The translations under genes were made by a program, and so were the position numbers. The notes under the pieces were generated by a model, which was not told the DNA's origin, searched no databases, and saw only the letters and a list, made by a program, of their open reading frames with translations. This document shows, piece after piece, positions 44,889 to 53,034 of a stretch of 64,000 nt of DNA. The DNA is from Stackebrandtia nassauensis DSM 44728. GTDB taxonomy: Bacteria > Actinomycetota > Actinomycetes > Mycobacteriales > Micromonosporaceae. Each line of letters starts with the position of its first letter. Position 1 is the stretch's first letter. Location: positions 5,642,001-5,706,000 of the forward strand of contig NC_013947.1 of assembly GCF_000024545.1 (NCBI RefSeq). The letters run 5' to 3'.

Positions 44889-44984
44889 GCGGCCCAGCCT
44901 GCCACAGCCCACCCCCGGTACCGAACCCGAAATACCGAGATCACACGATGCGCGGCGGGTGTTTAGCCGCGCAGGCTGGCCCTC

Positions 44985-45896
44985 ATGACCGATGCTCCGA
45001 GAATCGACGCCACCCTGGTGCGCCGCCTGCTCACCACCCAGTTCCCGCAGTGGGCCGACCTGCCCGTCACCCCCGTGGCCACGCAGGGCATGGACAACGC
45101 CACCTTCCGGCTCGGCGACCACATGTCGGTACGGCTGCCCCGCTACCGCCGCTGGGTCGGCCAGGTCGAGCGCGAACAACGCTGGCTGCCCCGGCTCGCC
45201 CCGCACCTGCCGCTCACCGTGTCGACCCCGCTGGCCGAAGGCCAACCCGACGAGCACTACCCCTTCCCGTGGTCGATCTACCGGTGGCTCGACGGCCACG
45301 CCCTCGACCCCGACCGCCTGCCCGACCCGCTGCGCGCGGCCCGCGACCTGGCCGAGTTCATCGCGGCCCTGCAAGCCATCGACACCACCGACGCACCAGG
45401 GCCACAATGGAGCAACTCCTACCGCGGCGCCGCCATCGACGCCCCCGTCGATTCGGTGGCGGCCAAGGACCGGGTCCTCCCCAAGATCGAAGCCCTCAGG
45501 GACACCGTCGACACCGATGCGATCATGTCCGTCTGGGAAGCCGCCCTGTCGGCCCCCGCCTGGGACCGCCCACCCGTATGGCTGCACGGCGACCTCGCGC
45601 CCGGCAACCTCCTCTTCACCGACGACAGACTCTCGGCGGTCATCGACTTCGGCACCGTCGCCGTCGGCGACCCGGCCTGCGACATCACCTGCGTCTGGAT
45701 GTTCCGCGACCCAGCGGCCCGCGACCTCCTCCGCCAACAACTCAATGTGGACCCAGCAACCTGGACCCGCGCCCGGGGCTGGACCCTGGCGGCCAACCTC
45801 CCGGTACCCCAGGACCCGTTCTACACCAACCGTCCGGACCGGACGAAACGATCACTATCCATTCTCGACGATCTCATCGCCGACACCCTCCCCTGA
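44985..45896 (+). CDS. APH-family phosphotransferase
   Basis: A 303-residue kinase-fold protein of the aminoglycoside phosphotransferase group. The Brenner-type catalytic motif is WLHGDLAPGNLL, followed by AVIDFGTVAVGDPACDITCVWMF with the metal-binding Asp-Phe-Gly. The N-terminal lobe is VATQGMDNATFRLGDHMSVRLPRY. Family members phosphorylate antibiotics or small metabolites; which one is not clear. It is divergent from the LAL regulator. A 52-residue membrane protein gene follows 75 bp downstream. Confidence 0.88.
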   Translation: MTDAPRIDATLVRRLLTTQFPQWADLPVTPVATQGMDNATFRLGDHMSVRLPRYRRWVGQVEREQRWLPRLAPHLPLTVSTPLAEGQPDEHYPFPWSIYRWLDGHALDPDRLPDPLRAARDLAEFIAALQAIDTTDAPGPQWSNSYRGAAIDAPVDSVAAKDRVLPKIEALRDTVDTDAIMSVWEAALSAPAWDRPPVWLHGDLAPGNLLFTDDRLSAVIDFGTVAVGDPACDITCVWMFRDPAARDLLRQQLNVDPATWTRARGWTLAANLPVPQDPFYTNRPDRTKRSLSILDDLIADTLP

Positions 45897-45971
45897 GGTT
45901 TGACCACCGCCTCCCACGGGTAATCCCACACCGCCCCAAGTAACCGCCCGAACCGTCCCAGGAGATCCACC

Positions 45972-46130
45972 ATGGCTGTCCTGCAAGCGATCCTCTACAT
46001 CGCCGCCGTCATACTCCTCATCCTCGGCGCCCTGCCCACCCGCGGCACCCGAGGCGTCTCACTACCCCTGCTCGGCGCCGCCTGCGCACTACTGGCGTAC
46101 GCCCTGCCCGACATCACCCAAATCGGGTGA
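45972..46130 (+). CDS. Small membrane protein (52 residues)
   Basis: A short gene starting at ATG 45972, seven bases after AGGAGA, and ending at TGA 46128-46130. The product MAVLQAILYIAAVILLILGA is one membrane helix. A short polar turn (PTRGTRG) follows, then a second helix (SLPLLGAACALLAYALP) and a polar end. It looks like a two-helix hairpin protein. Similar short proteins are common in actinobacteria and lack a known role. The strong ribosome site and clean codon bias support that it is real. Confidence 0.7.
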   Translation: MAVLQAILYIAAVILLILGALPTRGTRGVSLPLLGAACALLAYALPDITQIG

Positions 46131-46245
46131 GGCGATCACCGAACCCACCCCGACGCGAATCGGACAAGCCACGCCGAGCCCCCGGCTTGATTTGTGGGCT
46201 CACTTGAGGCATGGTGCCTGTAGCACCCTATGCGCCCGAATGGTT

Positions 46246-46287
46246 CGGGTATCGCGACGCTGCTGCTGGTCACGTCCGCGATACCCG
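46246..46287. repeat. Inverted repeat upstream of acyltransferase
   Basis: CGGGTATCGCG (46246-46256) and exact complement CGCGATACCCG (46277-46287), 20 bases apart, in the 198-bp spacer before the acyltransferase. It may be an operator or a leader hairpin. Confidence 0.4.
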
Positions 46288-46328
46288 GGATGGTCCGACC
46301 CCCGACGGTTTGAGGAGTGGCCCGACAA

Positions 46329-47528
46329 ATGAGCACCGAGGTGTCCGCGCGCGGTGAGACCCCCACGACCGGAACCAACGCCAAACCGGCGACCGCGAAG
46401 TCCGGCAAAGACCCCCTGCTGGACAACGCCAAAGTGGTCCTGATCGTGTCGGTGGTGTGCGGCCACGCGTGGTCCCCGCTCCTGGACGACAGCCACACCG
46501 TCCGAGCGATCTACCTGACGCTGTACGCCTTCCACATGCCCGCGTTCGTGATGCTCTCGGGCTACCTGTCCCGCTCGTACAACGGCCGCGAAAGCCAGCG
46601 CTACCGCGTGGTCTCCACCCTCATCGTCCCCTACGTGGTCTTCTCCCTCCTATACGGAGCGATGCGCTACTGGACCGAGGACGAACTCAACCCCGACCTC
46701 CTCAACCCCTTCTTCCAACTCTGGTTCCTAGTAGCCCTATTGGTTTGGCGCCTAACAGCTCCAATATGGAAACTAGTCCGCTACCCCGTCCTCGTGGCCC
46801 TGGTCATCTCCATCGGGGCCTCCACGATGGACCTGCCCGGCGAACTGGACCTCGGCCGACTACTCCAGTTCCTCCCCTTCTTCGTAGCGGGCCTCTTCCT
46901 CAAACGCGACCACATCGACGCCCTCCGCCGCCCCCTCCCCCGCATCGCCCTGGCCACCGGCGCCGCCGCCATCGTGTGGGCCGCCTTCGCGTTCGGCGGC
47001 GAGGTCGACCGCCACTGGATGTACCTCAACGACGGCGCGAAACAACTGGGCCTCACCTTCGGCGAAGCATTCCTGATGCGCATAGTCCTGCTGGCCTGCG
47101 CGGTAACCCTGATCGCCGCCTTCCTGGCCCTGATGCCCGGCAAACAACGCTGGTACACCGCCCTGGGCGCGGCCACGATGTACCCGTTCCTCCTGCACGG
47201 CTTCTTCGTCAAGATCGCCGAGGACGGCTTCAAGCTCTACGAAAACGACTTCATCAACACCGGCACCGGCGCCCTCACCGTCACCGCCTGCGCGATAACC
47301 CTGGCCGCCCTCCTACTGAGCCGCCCCATCCGCTGGCTCACCAAACCCATCGTCGAACCCAACCTCGACTGGCTCCTCAAACGCCCCCTCCAAGCGGCCA
47401 AACCCCGCGCGACCCCAACCCCCACACCACCTCCCGCCCCACACCCACCCACCGACGTGAACCACCCCCGAACCCCGACCTACCCCGACACCAAGGACGC
47501 CAAGGAAACCCCACCCCCAACCACGTGA
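46329..47528 (+). CDS. Acyltransferase-3 family membrane protein
   Basis: A 399-residue, roughly ten-helix membrane acyltransferase related to fucose 4-O-acetylases. The N-terminal DPLLDNAKVVLIVSVVCGHAWSPL contains the conserved early His, and FHMPAFVMLSGYLSRSY and LWFLVALLVWR are family marks. It probably O-acetylates an extracellular polysaccharide or lipid-linked sugar. ATG 46329 is preceded by GAGGAG ten bases earlier. The last 45 residues form a Pro/Thr-rich cytoplasmic tail that overlaps the convergent GrpB-like gene by 152 bp. Confidence 0.88.
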   Translation: MSTEVSARGETPTTGTNAKPATAKSGKDPLLDNAKVVLIVSVVCGHAWSPLLDDSHTVRAIYLTLYAFHMPAFVMLSGYLSRSYNGRESQRYRVVSTLIVPYVVFSLLYGAMRYWTEDELNPDLLNPFFQLWFLVALLVWRLTAPIWKLVRYPVLVALVISIGASTMDLPGELDLGRLLQFLPFFVAGLFLKRDHIDALRRPLPRIALATGAAAIVWAAFAFGGEVDRHWMYLNDGAKQLGLTFGEAFLMRIVLLACAVTLIAAFLALMPGKQRWYTALGAATMYPFLLHGFFVKIAEDGFKLYENDFINTGTGALTVTACAITLAALLLSRPIRWLTKPIVEPNLDWLLKRPLQAAKPRATPTPTPPPAPHPPTDVNHPRTPTYPDTKDAKETPPPTT

Positions 47529-48147
47529 CCCGCCGGTCGGCTAAGCGAAGCCCTGCCCGCCGCAGGATCTCGATGATCGCGGAAGCCTTCTGCGAGTTGT
47601 ACCCCGACGCGGACCACGCGTTGTCAGCGGCGGCCCGCCGCTTGGCCGCCTCGTAGTACTCCCGTTCATCCGGACGCGCGCGCAACCAGTCGCGAAAGGC
47701 CAGGTGCCGCAAGTGCTCATCGCAATCCGGCGCGAACACGTGCAGGTTCACCGTATGCCCTTCAGTCCACAAACTACGGTGCTCGTACCACTCGGGCTCG
47801 CGGACGCGCAGAACATAGCCAACTGTTTCCAGCGCCGGTACATACGCGTTCTCGTCGGCCGGATCGGCCACGATCAGATCGATATCGATGCGGTTCTTCG
47901 CCGACAACCCCGGCACCGCGGTCGACCCGACATGCTCCACGGCCAGTGCGCCAGCACCGAGCGCGTCGCGAATACGCGACCGCTCGACCCGGTACCTGTC
48001 GGGCCAAGACGGGTCGTACGGCTCCATCGTGATCGGCGAATTGGGCACGTCGATGGATCGGTCACCAACGGCCCGCCGGGCAAGCCGATCAGGACTCGGC
48101 GACGAAATCGGCTCCGGCAGTGGCGGCAGACGCATGCCAAACACCAT
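47377..48147 (-). CDS. GrpB/UPF0157 nucleotidyltransferase-like protein
   Basis: A 256-residue protein. The UPF0157 core covers residues about 30-205: VPNSPITMEPYDPSWPDRYRVERSRIRDALGAGALAVEHVGSTAVPGLSAKNRIDIDLIV, where HVGSTAVPGL and the IDIDLIV acid pair form the nucleotidyltransferase-like site. Family function is unclear. ATG 48147 with GGAG seven bases upstream is chosen; 48135 is possible. The last 50 residues (Gly/Trp/Arg-rich) lie largely over the 3' end of the convergent acyltransferase and are probably a read-through extension not found in relatives. Confidence 0.78.
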   Translation of the reverse strand: MVFGMRLPPLPEPISSPSPDRLARRAVGDRSIDVPNSPITMEPYDPSWPDRYRVERSRIRDALGAGALAVEHVGSTAVPGLSAKNRIDIDLIVADPADENAYVPALETVGYVLRVREPEWYEHRSLWTEGHTVNLHVFAPDCDEHLRHLAFRDWLRARPDEREYYEAAKRRAAADNAWSASGYNSQKASAIIEILRRAGLRLADRRVTWLGVGFPWRPWCRGRSGFGGGSRRWVGVGREVVWGLGSRGVWPLGGGV

Positions 48148-48249
48148 ATGGCCGCTCCGCAAGCCGTTGCCCGAACACAACCGGCGCGGCCACCCCGATG
48201 GCGACGCCCGTAACGTACTTCGCCAGAAGCGACCAGCAACAGCGCTCAT

Positions 48250-49602
48250 CTACACGAGCGCGGCGGCGACCTCGTCCAGGAACACGCCACGGGAAGCCTT
48301 CACCAGCACCACATCCCCAGCCGTGATGTGCCCGCGCAGCCAGTCGATGGCCGCGTCGTTGTCAGGCAGCGCCACCGCCGAGTCCCCCGCGCCGTCGGCC
48401 ACCAGGCTGGCGATCCCGCCGACCGCGACCACGACGTCGGCCCGGGCGGCGGCGTACTCCCCGGCCGCACGGTGCTCCGACTCGTGGTCATCACCGAGTT
48501 CCAGCATCTCGCCAAGAACCGCGATCCGACGCCCGCCCTCGATCCCCGCCAGCGCGTCCAAAGCCGCGCGAGTCGAGTCCGGGTTGGAGTTGAACGAGTC
48601 GTTGAGCAACGTCGCTCCACTGTCGAGTTCGCGCAGTTCCATACGCCACTTCGACAGCGACGCGGTGGCCAACGCCGACGCGGCCACATCGAGGGGCACC
48701 CCAGCCGCCAGCCCCGCCGCCACCGCGGCCGACGCGTTGTGAGCCTGGTGAGCCCCCACGAGCGGCAGCTCGACGAAAGCCGAGCCGTCCGCGGTTCGCA
48801 ACGTGAACGACGGTCGGCTCAGCCGATCCAGCGTCAGGTCGACTACCCGCACGTCGGCATGCTCCGCGTACCCGAAGGTCAGCACCGGCCCATTGGTCAG
48901 CGAACGCATCGCGACCACCACGGGATCGTCGGCGTTGAGAACGGCGGTGCCCCCGGGCGCCAGCCCTCGCACCAGCTCACCTTTGGCCTTGGCGATGGCC
49001 TGCCGCGACCCGAAATAACTCAGATGCGACTGACCCACGTTGAGGACGACCGCGACGTCCGGCGCGACCAAACCGGTGAGATCCGCGATGTCACCGACAC
49101 GACGGGCACCCATTTCGAGCACCAGGAACCGAGACGCCGCGTCAGCGCGCAGCATGGTGACCGGCACCCCGATCTCGTTGTTGAACGAGTCGACCGCGGC
49201 GATCGTCGGTGCGGTACTCGACACCACAGTCGCCAACAGATCCTTGGTACTGGTCTTCCCCTGCGACCCCGTCAATCCGGCAACGGTCAACCCATCCCGC
49301 AACCGCCCCACAACATAAGCGGCGAGCGCCTGCACCGCGGCCTGCACGTCCTTGACAACCACAGTAGACAGCGACGTGGGCCGGGAACCAAGCACCGCCA
49401 CCGCACCGGCTTCGCCCGCCTGCTCGGCGAAATCATGGCCGTCCACGCGATCCCCAGCGAACGCGACGAACAAGCCGCCCGGCTCCGCCTGCCGACCATC
49501 GAGCACGGCCGGAGCGGTCACCATCACGGCGCCGTCACCCTCGACCGTCCCGTCAACGACCACGGCGATCTCGCCGAGACTGAGTGGGATCATGCCCACC
49601 AT
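48250..49602 (-). CDS. murF: MurF, UDP-MurNAc-tripeptide:D-Ala-D-X ligase (van-associated copy)
   Basis: A 450-residue Mur ligase. The ATP loop [12 protein letters not shown] is at residues 109-120, with [37 protein letters not shown] and the MurF signature [17 protein letters not shown]. It adds the terminal dipeptide to the peptidoglycan precursor. No other mur or division genes are nearby. It is divergent from vanHAX and shares its promoter element, so it is probably a second MurF suited to D-Ala-D-Lac, as found in some glycopeptide-producer van loci. The start is 49602, or 49593 where typical MurF sequence begins. Confidence 0.9.
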   Translation of the reverse strand: MVGMIPLSLGEIAVVVDGTVEGDGAVMVTAPAVLDGRQAEPGGLFVAFAGDRVDGHDFAEQAGEAGAVAVLGSRPTSLSTVVVKDVQAAVQALAAYVVGRLRDGLTVAGLTGSQGKTSTKDLLATVVSSTAPTIAAVDSFNNEIGVPVTMLRADAASRFLVLEMGARRVGDIADLTGLVAPDVAVVLNVGQSHLSYFGSRQAIAKAKGELVRGLAPGGTAVLNADDPVVVAMRSLTNGPVLTFGYAEHADVRVVDLTLDRLSRPSFTLRTADGSAFVELPLVGAHQAHNASAAVAAGLAAGVPLDVAASALATASLSKWRMELRELDSGATLLNDSFNSNPDSTRAALDALAGIEGGRRIAVLGEMLELGDDHESEHRAAGEYAAARADVVVAVGGIASLVADGAGDSAVALPDNDAAIDWLRGHITAGDVVLVKASRGVFLDEVAAALV

Positions 49603-49617
49603 TCAAGCCACTCAGAC

Positions 49618-49658
49618 GTTGCCAAAACGTATCGATTTTCCGATACACCAACGATAAG
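49618..49658 (-). promoter_or_regulatory. van-regulon element, murF copy
   Basis: Read on the minus strand: TTATCG, then TATCG 11 bp later, GAAAAT, CGATACG, TTT and TGGCAAC. This is the same order as upstream of vanH and vanY. The central part is also a perfect inverted repeat GTATCG-GAAAAT-CGATAC. TGGCAAC ends 15 bases before the murF start. Confidence 0.65.
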
Positions 49659-49673
49659 TTACCCGCCAGTAGA

Positions 49674-49713
49674 ATATCGTCAGCATATCGAAAAACGCAT
49701 ACGCGCTGGCAAC
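49674..49713 (+). promoter_or_regulatory. van-regulon element, vanH copy
   Basis: ATATCG, then ATATCG 11 bp later, AAAAA, CGCATACG, CGC and TGGCAAC. An 11-bp direct repeat is the usual spacing for OmpR-class regulators such as VanR. TGGCAAC ends 23 bases before the vanH ATG. It closely matches the vanY copy. Confidence 0.7.
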
Positions 49714-49736
49714 ATCCCGCTGTCTTGAATGAAGGC

Positions 49737-50774
49737 ATGACCTTCAGCGAACCAGCCCGATCAACGGCTCGCGCCCGATGGCAGGCGCCCGCGTCCGCCT
49801 CGACCATCCCGACGATGGGAATCACGGTCTACGGCTGCGGACAGGACGAGGCCGTCCTGTTCCGCGAGATGTCACCCAGCTACGGCGTGACCCCCACGAT
49901 CACCCCGGCACCGCTAACCGAAGCCAACGTCGAACTCGCCTTCGGCAACCGCTGCGTCAGCGTCGGTCACAAGACCCGAATCACCGATGCCACCCTCCGC
50001 GCGCTCAACCGAATCGGCACAAACTACATCTCCACCAGGAGCATCGGCTACAACCACATCAATGTGGACTACGCCAAAACCCTGGACATCACCGTCGAGA
50101 ACGTCTCCTACTCCCCCGACAGCGTCGCCGACTACACCCTGATGCTCATGCTGATGGTGGTGCGCAGCGCCAAATCCATCATCCGCCGCACCGACGTCCA
50201 CGACTACCGGCTCAACGACGTATGCGGCAGAGAACTACGCGACCTCACCGTCGGCGTCATCGGCACCGGACGAATCGGCGCCGCCGTCATGGACCGACTG
50301 TGGGGCTTCGGTTGCCGCGTCCTCACCCACGATCGCCGTCACAAGACCGGCGCCGACCACGTCCCCCTCGACCAACTGCTGCGCCAAAGCGACATGGTCA
50401 CGCTCCACACACCACTGAACGCGAGCACCCACCACCTCCTCAACCGCACCCGCCTCGAGCAGATGAAACCCGGCGCCTACGTCATCAACACCGGACGCGG
50501 CTCCCTCATCGACACCGAAGCCCTGGTCCCCGCACTGGAGAGCGGCCGCTTGGGTGGTGCGGCCCTGGACGTCATCGAGGGCGAAGAGGGCGTCTTCTAC
50601 GCCGACTGCCGCAACAAGGTCATCGAGAGCAAATCCCTGCTGCGACTACAAGAACTGCCCAATGTGCTCATCAGCCCGCACACGGCCTACTACACCGACC
50701 ACGCCCTGAGCGACACGGTCGAGAACTCCATCATCAATTGCCAGAAATTCGAGAACAGGAACCAGCATGGCTAA
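49737..50774 (+). CDS. vanH: VanH D-lactate dehydrogenase
   Basis: A 345-residue D-2-hydroxyacid dehydrogenase. The N-terminal GITVYGCGQDEAVLF is typical of VanH, the NAD site is VGVIGTGRIGAAV, and catalytic Arg, Glu and His lie in INTGRGSLIDTEAL, GAALDVIEGEEGVFY and ISPHTAYYT. It reduces pyruvate to D-lactate for the resistant precursor. ATG 49737 gives a 25-residue leader before the conserved start; the next ATG at 49815 would start right at GITVYG. Its stop overlaps the vanA start by 8 bp. It is driven by the element at 49674-49713. Confidence 0.95.
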   Translation: MTFSEPARSTARARWQAPASASTIPTMGITVYGCGQDEAVLFREMSPSYGVTPTITPAPLTEANVELAFGNRCVSVGHKTRITDATLRALNRIGTNYISTRSIGYNHINVDYAKTLDITVENVSYSPDSVADYTLMLMLMVVRSAKSIIRRTDVHDYRLNDVCGRELRDLTVGVIGTGRIGAAVMDRLWGFGCRVLTHDRRHKTGADHVPLDQLLRQSDMVTLHTPLNASTHHLLNRTRLEQMKPGAYVINTGRGSLIDTEALVPALESGRLGGAALDVIEGEEGVFYADCRNKVIESKSLLRLQELPNVLISPHTAYYTDHALSDTVENSIINCQKFENRNQHG

Positions 50775-51807
50775 GTCCAAGGTCGGCATCGTATTCGGAG
50801 GCGCGTGCGAGGAGAACCCCGTCTCCGTCAAGTCCGCACAAGAGGTCGCCAGAAACCTCGACACCGACAAATACGAAGTGCTCTACATCGGCATCACGAA
50901 AACCGGCGACTGGCTGCTGTGCGACAGCCCCGACACCGGCTGGGAGACCACCAAAAACCGTCCCGCCGTCCTGTCACCCGACAGAAACGTCCACGGACTC
51001 CTCGTCCTCGAAAACGGGAAATACGAAACGATCCGCCTGGACCTGGTCTTCCCCGTCCTACACGGCAAACTCGGCGAAGACGGCGCGATCCAAGGCCTGC
51101 TCGAACTGTCCGGCATCCCCTACGTAGGCTGCGACGTCCAAACCTCCGCTCTGTGTATGGACAAGTCCCTCACCTACCTGGTCGCCCAACACGCGGGAAT
51201 CACGACACCGCAGTACTGGATCGTCACGGCGAACAAGGACATCGAACCCGACCGCCTCCCCTACCCCGTCGTGGTGAAACCAGCCCGATCCGGCTCATCC
51301 TTCGGCGTCAACAAGGTCACCCACGAAGAAGAACTCCAAACCGCGATCGACACCGCCCGCCAGTACGACTCGAAGGTTCTCATCGAAGAAGCCATCGTCG
51401 GCACCGAAGTCGGATGCTCCATATTGGGCGAGCGATACGGACTGGTAGCGGGCGAAGTGGACCAGATCAACGTCTCCCAAGGCATCTTCAGAATCCACCA
51501 GGAGAACAACCCCGAAAGCGGCTCCGAGAACTCCACCATCACCGTTCCCGCCGACATCTCCCTGGAATCACGATCCCTCGTCCAGGAGACAGCCAAAACC
51601 CTCTACCGCGCCCTCGGCGGCAAAGGCCTCGCCCGCATCGACTTCTTCCTAAAAGAAGACGGAACCCTGGTCCTCAACGAAGTACAGACCCTGCCCGGCA
51701 TGACCTCCTACAGCCGCTACCCACGAATGATGGCCGCCGCGGGAATCCCGATGGCCGACCTCATCGACCGCATGGTCTCCCTGACCCTGAACGGAAAACG
51801 GCGATGA
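50767..51807 (+). CDS. vanA: VanA-type D-alanine:D-lactate ligase
   Basis: A 346-residue ATP-grasp ligase. The N-terminal VGIVFGGACEENPVSVKSA and the omega loop GIFRIHQENNPESGSENSTITVPAD are those of VanA/VanB. His244 is at the same number as the VanA histidine that favours D-lactate over D-alanine; D-Ala-D-Ala ligases have a Tyr-Lys loop here. The metal site GKGLARIDFFLKEDGTLVLNEVQTLPGMT is intact. It makes D-Ala-D-Lac, which lowers glycopeptide binding. It overlaps vanH by 8 bp and vanX by ATGA. Confidence 0.96.
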   Translation: MAKSKVGIVFGGACEENPVSVKSAQEVARNLDTDKYEVLYIGITKTGDWLLCDSPDTGWETTKNRPAVLSPDRNVHGLLVLENGKYETIRLDLVFPVLHGKLGEDGAIQGLLELSGIPYVGCDVQTSALCMDKSLTYLVAQHAGITTPQYWIVTANKDIEPDRLPYPVVVKPARSGSSFGVNKVTHEEELQTAIDTARQYDSKVLIEEAIVGTEVGCSILGERYGLVAGEVDQINVSQGIFRIHQENNPESGSENSTITVPADISLESRSLVQETAKTLYRALGGKGLARIDFFLKEDGTLVLNEVQTLPGMTSYSRYPRMMAAAGIPMADLIDRMVSLTLNGKRR

Positions 51808-52412
51808 GCGACGACTTTGTCTTCGTGGACGAGGCCGTTCCCGGAATCCGTTGGGACGCCAAGTACGCCACCTGGGACAACTTCACCGGCAAACCGGTCG
51901 ACGGCTACCTGGTCAACCGCATCCTGGGCACCCGCGCGCTATGCGCGGCTCTCGAACGAGCCCGCAAAGAAGCCGCGTCCCTCGACTTCGGCCTACTCCT
52001 GTGGGACGGCTACCGCCCCCAACGCGCCGTCGACCGCTTCATGCGCTGGTCAGAACAACCCGAAGACGGCCGCACCAAACGACGCCACTACCCGAACATA
52101 GCCAGAACCGAAATGTTCGAACTAGGCTATGTAGACGCCAAATCCGGCCACAGTCGAGGCAGCACCGTCGACCTCACCCTCTACCACCTGGCCACCGGCG
52201 AACTCGTCCCCATGGGCGGCGACCACGACCTGATGGACCCGGTCTCCCACCACGGAGCGACCGGAATCACCCCAACCGAAGCCGAGAACCGCCGCCACCT
52301 CCGCTCCATCATGGAGACCGCCGGTTTCCGCGCGTACCCCTACGAATGGTGGCACTACACGCTGGAGGACGAGCCCTACCCCGACACCTACTTCGACTTC
52401 CCCATCACATGA
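51804..52412 (+). CDS. vanX: VanX D-Ala-D-Ala dipeptidase
   Basis: A 202-residue M15D zinc dipeptidase. All active-site residues fall at the reference VanX numbers: Arg71 (WDGYRP), His116 and Asp123 (SGHSRGSTVD), Glu181 and His184 (YEWWHY). It destroys D-Ala-D-Ala in the cytoplasm so that only D-Ala-D-Lac reaches MurF. ATG 51804 overlaps the vanA stop, and its own stop overlaps the next gene (ATGA). The open frame upstream is a vanA shadow. Confidence 0.96.
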   Translation: MSDDFVFVDEAVPGIRWDAKYATWDNFTGKPVDGYLVNRILGTRALCAALERARKEAASLDFGLLLWDGYRPQRAVDRFMRWSEQPEDGRTKRRHYPNIARTEMFELGYVDAKSGHSRGSTVDLTLYHLATGELVPMGGDHDLMDPVSHHGATGITPTEAENRRHLRSIMETAGFRAYPYEWWHYTLEDEPYPDTYFDFPIT

Positions 52413-52909
52413 TCGAACCACGTATGAAACCACCCGAACTACGACTCGCACACACCACCGACGCCGCAGCCGTCAACGACCTGCTCCACCAACTGGGCTA
52501 CCCCCAAGACGACACCGCGACAACAGCGGCCCGAATCCAAACCTGGAACGACGACCCCGCCAGCGCGGCCTACGTAGCCGACGCCAACGGTGTCCTCCTC
52601 GGCCTGGTCGCGGTCCACGTCTGCCCCTACTTCGAACGAAACGGTTCCTGGGGCCGAATCGTGGCACTCGTCGTCGCCGACCAAGCCCGAGGCCAAGGAC
52701 TAGGCGGCAAGCTCGTCGCGGCAGCGGAATCGTTCGCCGAAAGCCAAGGATGCGTCCGCATGGAGGTTTCCAGCTCGAACCGCCGCGAAGCCGCGCACAA
52801 GTTCTACCGCCACCGCGGCTACATCAACCAAACCGATAGATCATCCCGGTTCCAACGCGATCTCCACGACACCAACCATCGTGAAGACCACCCCCTACCA
52901 ACTATCTGA
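52409..52909 (+). CDS. GNAT acetyltransferase co-operonic with vanHAX
   Basis: A 166-residue GNAT acetyltransferase. LVVADQARGQGLGGKLVAAAESFAESQGC is the acetyl-CoA loop, and RREAAHKFYRHRGYINQTDRSSRFQRDL is the usual C-terminal strand; the shape is close to AAC(6')- or aminoacyl-type small acetyltransferases. ATG 52409 overlaps the vanX TGA, so it is translated with the van operon; ATG 52424 is an alternative. A fourth gene of this kind is not part of the classic van set. It might acetylate a peptidoglycan precursor, an amino acid or a co-produced antibiotic (speculation). Confidence 0.85.
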   Translation: MIEPRMKPPELRLAHTTDAAAVNDLLHQLGYPQDDTATTAARIQTWNDDPASAAYVADANGVLLGLVAVHVCPYFERNGSWGRIVALVVADQARGQGLGGKLVAAAESFAESQGCVRMEVSSSNRREAAHKFYRHRGYINQTDRSSRFQRDLHDTNHREDHPLPTI

Positions 52910-52970
52910 CCCACACCCCCACGTCGTCGCGAACCCTCCAAAAGGTTCGCGGCGACGTTCTCCATCCCCC

Positions 52971-53010
52971 ATATCGTCGGCATATCAAAAATCGCATACG
53001 ACCTGGCAAC
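52971..53010 (+). promoter_or_regulatory. van-regulon element, vanY copy
   Basis: ATATCG, then ATATCA 11 bp later, AAAAT, CGCATACG, ACC and TGGCAAC. This is nearly the same as the vanH element, and similarity continues to the start codon (GGCATGACCT in both). TGGCAAC ends 24 bases before the ATG. Confidence 0.7.
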
Positions 53011-53034
53011 ACACCCTTGCCTTGACTAACAGGC

